Shown here: one piece after another, positions 5,446 through 7,282 of the stretch
Numbering within the stretch: the first letter of the stretch is position 1
Layout: every line of letters begins with the position of its first letter
Assembly (NCBI GenBank): GCA_903883985.1
Contig: CAISDD010000563.1
Location: 1 to 7,282 of the forward strand
Length of the DNA stretch: 7,282 nt
Origin: an uncultured Pseudomonadota bacterium
GTDB lineage: Bacteria; Pseudomonadota; Gammaproteobacteria; Burkholderiales; Thiobacillaceae
Reading direction: 5' to 3'
The notes under the pieces: generated by a model
What the model was told of the DNA's origin: nothing
Seen by the model: only the letters and a program-made list of their open reading frames with translations
The model's database searches: none
Made by a program: the position numbers and the translations under genes

Positions 5446-6441
5446 GTGGACAGTCTCGACGCCCAGGTGCTCGACGCTGCCCTCGAGTGGGGCGAGGCGG
5501 GACATCGCTTCTCGCTCATCACCGTGGCTCGGACCTGGGGCTCCGCGCCGCGTCCGCCGGGCGCCTGGATGCTCCTGCGCGACGACGGCCAGATGCGGGG
5601 ATCGGTCTCGGGTGGCTGCGTCGAGGACGACTTGATCCGGCGCGCGGCATCTGGCGAGTTCGCAGGCGAGTCGCCCATGCTACTGCACTACGGGGTGACG
5701 GTTGACGAGACACGACGCTTCGGTCTGCCCTGCGGCGGCAGCTTGGAACTGTTGCTCGAACCGAAGCCGGATATTGAACTGCTCGAACAGCTCGCGCAGC
5801 GCACCGCCAGCGGTCAACTGGTGCGGCGCCGGATATCCCTAGCCGAATCAACGGTCGATATTGAAGGTGGCCATGTAGGCGACCCTCTGCAATGGGACGG
5901 CGAAACCCTGGTCACCCTGCACGGTCCGGCTTGGCGCCTGCTGATCATCGGTGCCGGGCAGATATCCCATTACCTCGCGACCATGGCCCAGGCGCTAGGC
6001 TACCGCGTCCATGTCTGCGACCCTCGCAGCGAATATGCCGCAGGCTGGGACGTGCCAGGCGCGGAGCGCATCACGCTACCGCCGGACGACGCCGTGGCCG
6101 GGTGGATGCCCGATCCGTGCAGTGCCGTGGTCGCGCTGACCCACGATCCTAAGCTCGACGACCTGGCCCTGCTCGAAGCCCTCAAATCGCCGGCCTTCTA
6201 TGTTGGCGCGCTGGGCTCGCATGCCAACAACCGCAAGCGGCGTGAGCGTCTGTTGCAGTATTTCAACCTGTCCCAGGCCGAGATCGATCGCTTGCACGGT
6301 CCGGTCGGCCTCGCCATCGGTAGCCGCACGCCACCCGAGATCGCGGTTTCCATCCTGGCCGAGATGACGGCGGTGAAGAACGGGGTGACGGATACCGTTG
6401 CCGAGCCATCCTTCGATCCTCTAGCCTGCCGGAGCGAATGA
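5446..6441 (+). CDS. xdhC: XdhC/CoxI family molybdenum cofactor sulfuration/insertion factor
   Basis: A 331-residue cytosolic maturation factor. XdhC proteins bind the Mo cofactor, assist its sulfuration with a cysteine desulfurase, and load it into the apo-hydroxylase. The N-terminal XdhC/CoxI domain shows VARTWGSAPRPPGA (27-40), GSVSGGCVE (52-60, with C58) and LPCGGSLELLLE (94-105, with C96). The C-terminal Rossmann domain shows LLIIGAGQIS (165-174), CDPR (191-194), THDPKLDD (232-239), FYVGALGSHANNRKR (251-265) and IGSRTPPEIAVSILAEM (291-307). The start is GTG, immediately after the TGA of the preceding gene with zero spacing, so translation is probably coupled; only a weak GGCGG precedes it. 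The next in-frame Met is residue 42, inside the domain. The client is almost certainly the hydroxylase encoded upstream. Confidence 0.92.
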   Translation: MDSLDAQVLDAALEWGEAGHRFSLITVARTWGSAPRPPGAWMLLRDDGQMRGSVSGGCVEDDLIRRAASGEFAGESPMLLHYGVTVDETRRFGLPCGGSLELLLEPKPDIELLEQLAQRTASGQLVRRRISLAESTVDIEGGHVGDPLQWDGETLVTLHGPAWRLLIIGAGQISHYLATMAQALGYRVHVCDPRSEYAAGWDVPGAERITLPPDDAVAGWMPDPCSAVVALTHDPKLDDLALLEALKSPAFYVGALGSHANNRKRRERLLQYFNLSQAEIDRLHGPVGLAIGSRTPPEIAVSILAEMTAVKNGVTDTVAEPSFDPLACRSE

Positions 6442-6995
6442 GCGGCATCGCCGGTATCCTGCTTGCAGCGGGCAGCAGCCGTCGCTTCGGTGCTGATAAG
6501 CGGCTGATGACGCTAGCCGATGGTGTACCCATGGTGCTGGCCTCAGCACGCAAGCTGGCCAACGTCTGTCCGAACACGCGGGTCATCCTACGCGCTGATG
6601 ACGCGATGGTTGGAAAATTGCTGGCGAAGGCTGGCTTGGAAACCGTTGTATGCGAAGCGGCAGACCTGGGTTTGGGCCACAGCCTGTCCTGCGGTGTTCG
6701 GTCAATGTCGGATGCAACAGGCTGGCTGATCGCATTGGCAGATATGCCATACATCCAGACCGACAGTTATCGCTGCGTCCTTCAGACCTTACAACGTGGC
6801 GCCCGCCTAGCACGCCCTATCCATGCAGGACGTCCGGGCCATCCGGTCGGATTCGACTCGACCTGCTTCGAGGAACTGGTTGCGCTTACAGGAGACCGAG
6901 GCGGCCAGACCGTGTTAGACAAAACCCCCTCCGCAGTTGAGTTCTGCTCGGTCGACGATCCGGGTGTGCTAAAGGATGTCGACAGGCCGTCCTGA
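6438..6995 (+). CDS. mocA: Molybdenum cofactor cytidylyltransferase (MocA)
   Basis: A 185-residue nucleotidyltransferase of the MobA/MocA fold. It would transfer CMP from CTP to Mo-molybdopterin to give MCD, the cofactor form used by IorB-type hydroxylases. Visible motifs are LLAAGSSRRFGADKRL (8-23, the NTP-binding signature; MobA proteins usually have LAGG), ADMPYI (101-106, with D102 as the metal-binding Asp), GRPGHPVGF (131-139), GDRGGQTVL (152-160) and VDDPGVLKDVDRP (172-184), all typical of MocA. The length is close to the usual 190-200. The start overlaps the xdhC stop as ATGA (6438-6441), so the genes are translationally coupled. GGAG sits only 3 nt before the ATG. MobA-like GTP specificity is less likely given the motifs and the operon partners. 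Confidence 0.92.
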   Translation: MSGIAGILLAAGSSRRFGADKRLMTLADGVPMVLASARKLANVCPNTRVILRADDAMVGKLLAKAGLETVVCEAADLGLGHSLSCGVRSMSDATGWLIALADMPYIQTDSYRCVLQTLQRGARLARPIHAGRPGHPVGFDSTCFEELVALTGDRGGQTVLDKTPSAVEFCSVDDPGVLKDVDRPS

Positions 6996-7020
6996 AACAG
7001 GCTCGCCCGTTTCCCTCACC

Positions 7021-7039
7021 CCCGGTGGTAAGCCAAATT
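7021..7039 (-). repeat. 19-bp relic of the MITE-like element
   Basis: This stretch is the exact reverse complement of 2362-2380 in the left arm of MITE-like copy 2 (AATTTGGCTTACCACCGGG). It has the same orientation as copy 3, about 80 bp away. It is probably a leftover of a decayed or truncated copy directly after the mocA stop. Confidence 0.5.
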
Positions 7040-7117
7040 CAGATTTCCTGATCCAGACCGGGATTTAGGCGGTAAATTCCGGAATGCGCTTGGCTCTCTT
7101 TTCGGGAATTGGGTCTT

Positions 7118-7282
7118 TAAGTAATGTCGCGTAACTGATTTTGCCTTCATTAAGCTGCTGGCGCAGGCCCTCATCCCCGGCCCTTCCCCCGGAGGGGGAA
7201 GGGGGTGGAACCCTCTCCCTTCGGGAGAGGGCAGGGTGAGGGAGACCGGTGGCAAACCAAATCTGTTTCGCGGCCCTACTTA
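7118..7282 (-). mobile_element. MITE-like palindromic element, copy 3 (inverted, reaches window end)
   Basis: The reverse complement of this segment matches copies 1 and 2. The core with both perfect hairpins is kept, with one visible substitution in CCGGCAGC (here CCAGCAGC). About 5 extra bases occur between GAAGGCA and GTTACGCG. The inner end reads ATTACTTA on the minus strand and the outer end reads TAAGTA at the last base of the window, so the element is complete or within a base or two of it. It follows the operon and could act on the 3' end of the transcript, but it lacks a T-run. Confidence 0.7.

Noticed and set aside
6995..7012. Possible terminator after mocA (AAAC-x-GG / CC-x-GTTT hairpin)
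   Set aside because: The stem has a mismatch, overlaps the stop codon and is not followed by a T-run.
7016..7255. 79-codon minus-strand frame at the right end
   Set aside because: It is mostly MITE-like copy 3 and gives the typical repeat-derived peptide (SPEGRG...PPPGEG).

Overview
This window looks like part of a chromosome from a proteobacterium, most likely a betaproteobacterium. The evidence is the protein families, the moderately high G+C, and the short palindromic intergenic repeats (C/T-rich MITE-like elements and GTAG-type REP hairpins). No rRNA or other strong taxonomic marker is present, so this placement is an inference.

Left end (1-306, no gene): an inverted pair of REP-like hairpins (7-96) is followed by a textbook integron recombination site, attC (151-213). 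I see nothing convincing between 214 and 306. A class I SAM-dependent methyltransferase (307-927, minus strand, GTG start with a strong Shine-Dalgarno) follows. It may be a cassette gene carried in reverse, or the first chromosomal gene after the array.

Middle (928-2763): a gene-free stretch (928-1332) holds copy 1 of a ~160-bp MITE-like repeat and an unrelated C/T-rich palindrome. Next is a minus-strand gene (1333-2184) for a secreted protein built from a strict 13-residue D/N-P repeat, which I cannot assign to a function. The 579-base stretch 2185-2763 holds two related dyads upstream of that gene, MITE copy 2, one more REP hairpin, and the presumed control region of the downstream operon.

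Right part (2764-6995): a compact plus-strand operon encodes a molybdenum hydroxylase of the xanthine oxidase family and its cofactor machinery. It has a [2Fe-2S] subunit (IorA-like), a Tat-exported Mo-binding subunit (IorB-like), the Mo-cofactor sulfuration/insertion factor XdhC, and the CTP:molybdopterin cytidylyltransferase MocA. MocA makes MCD, XdhC sulfurates and inserts it, and the folded heterodimer is probably exported by Tat using the IorB signal. Spacings of 24, 0 and -4 nt imply co-transcription and translational coupling. The substrate is not identifiable. The end (6996-7282) holds a 19-bp relic and an inverted full copy 3 of the MITE-like repeat, so the operon lies between inverted repeat copies.
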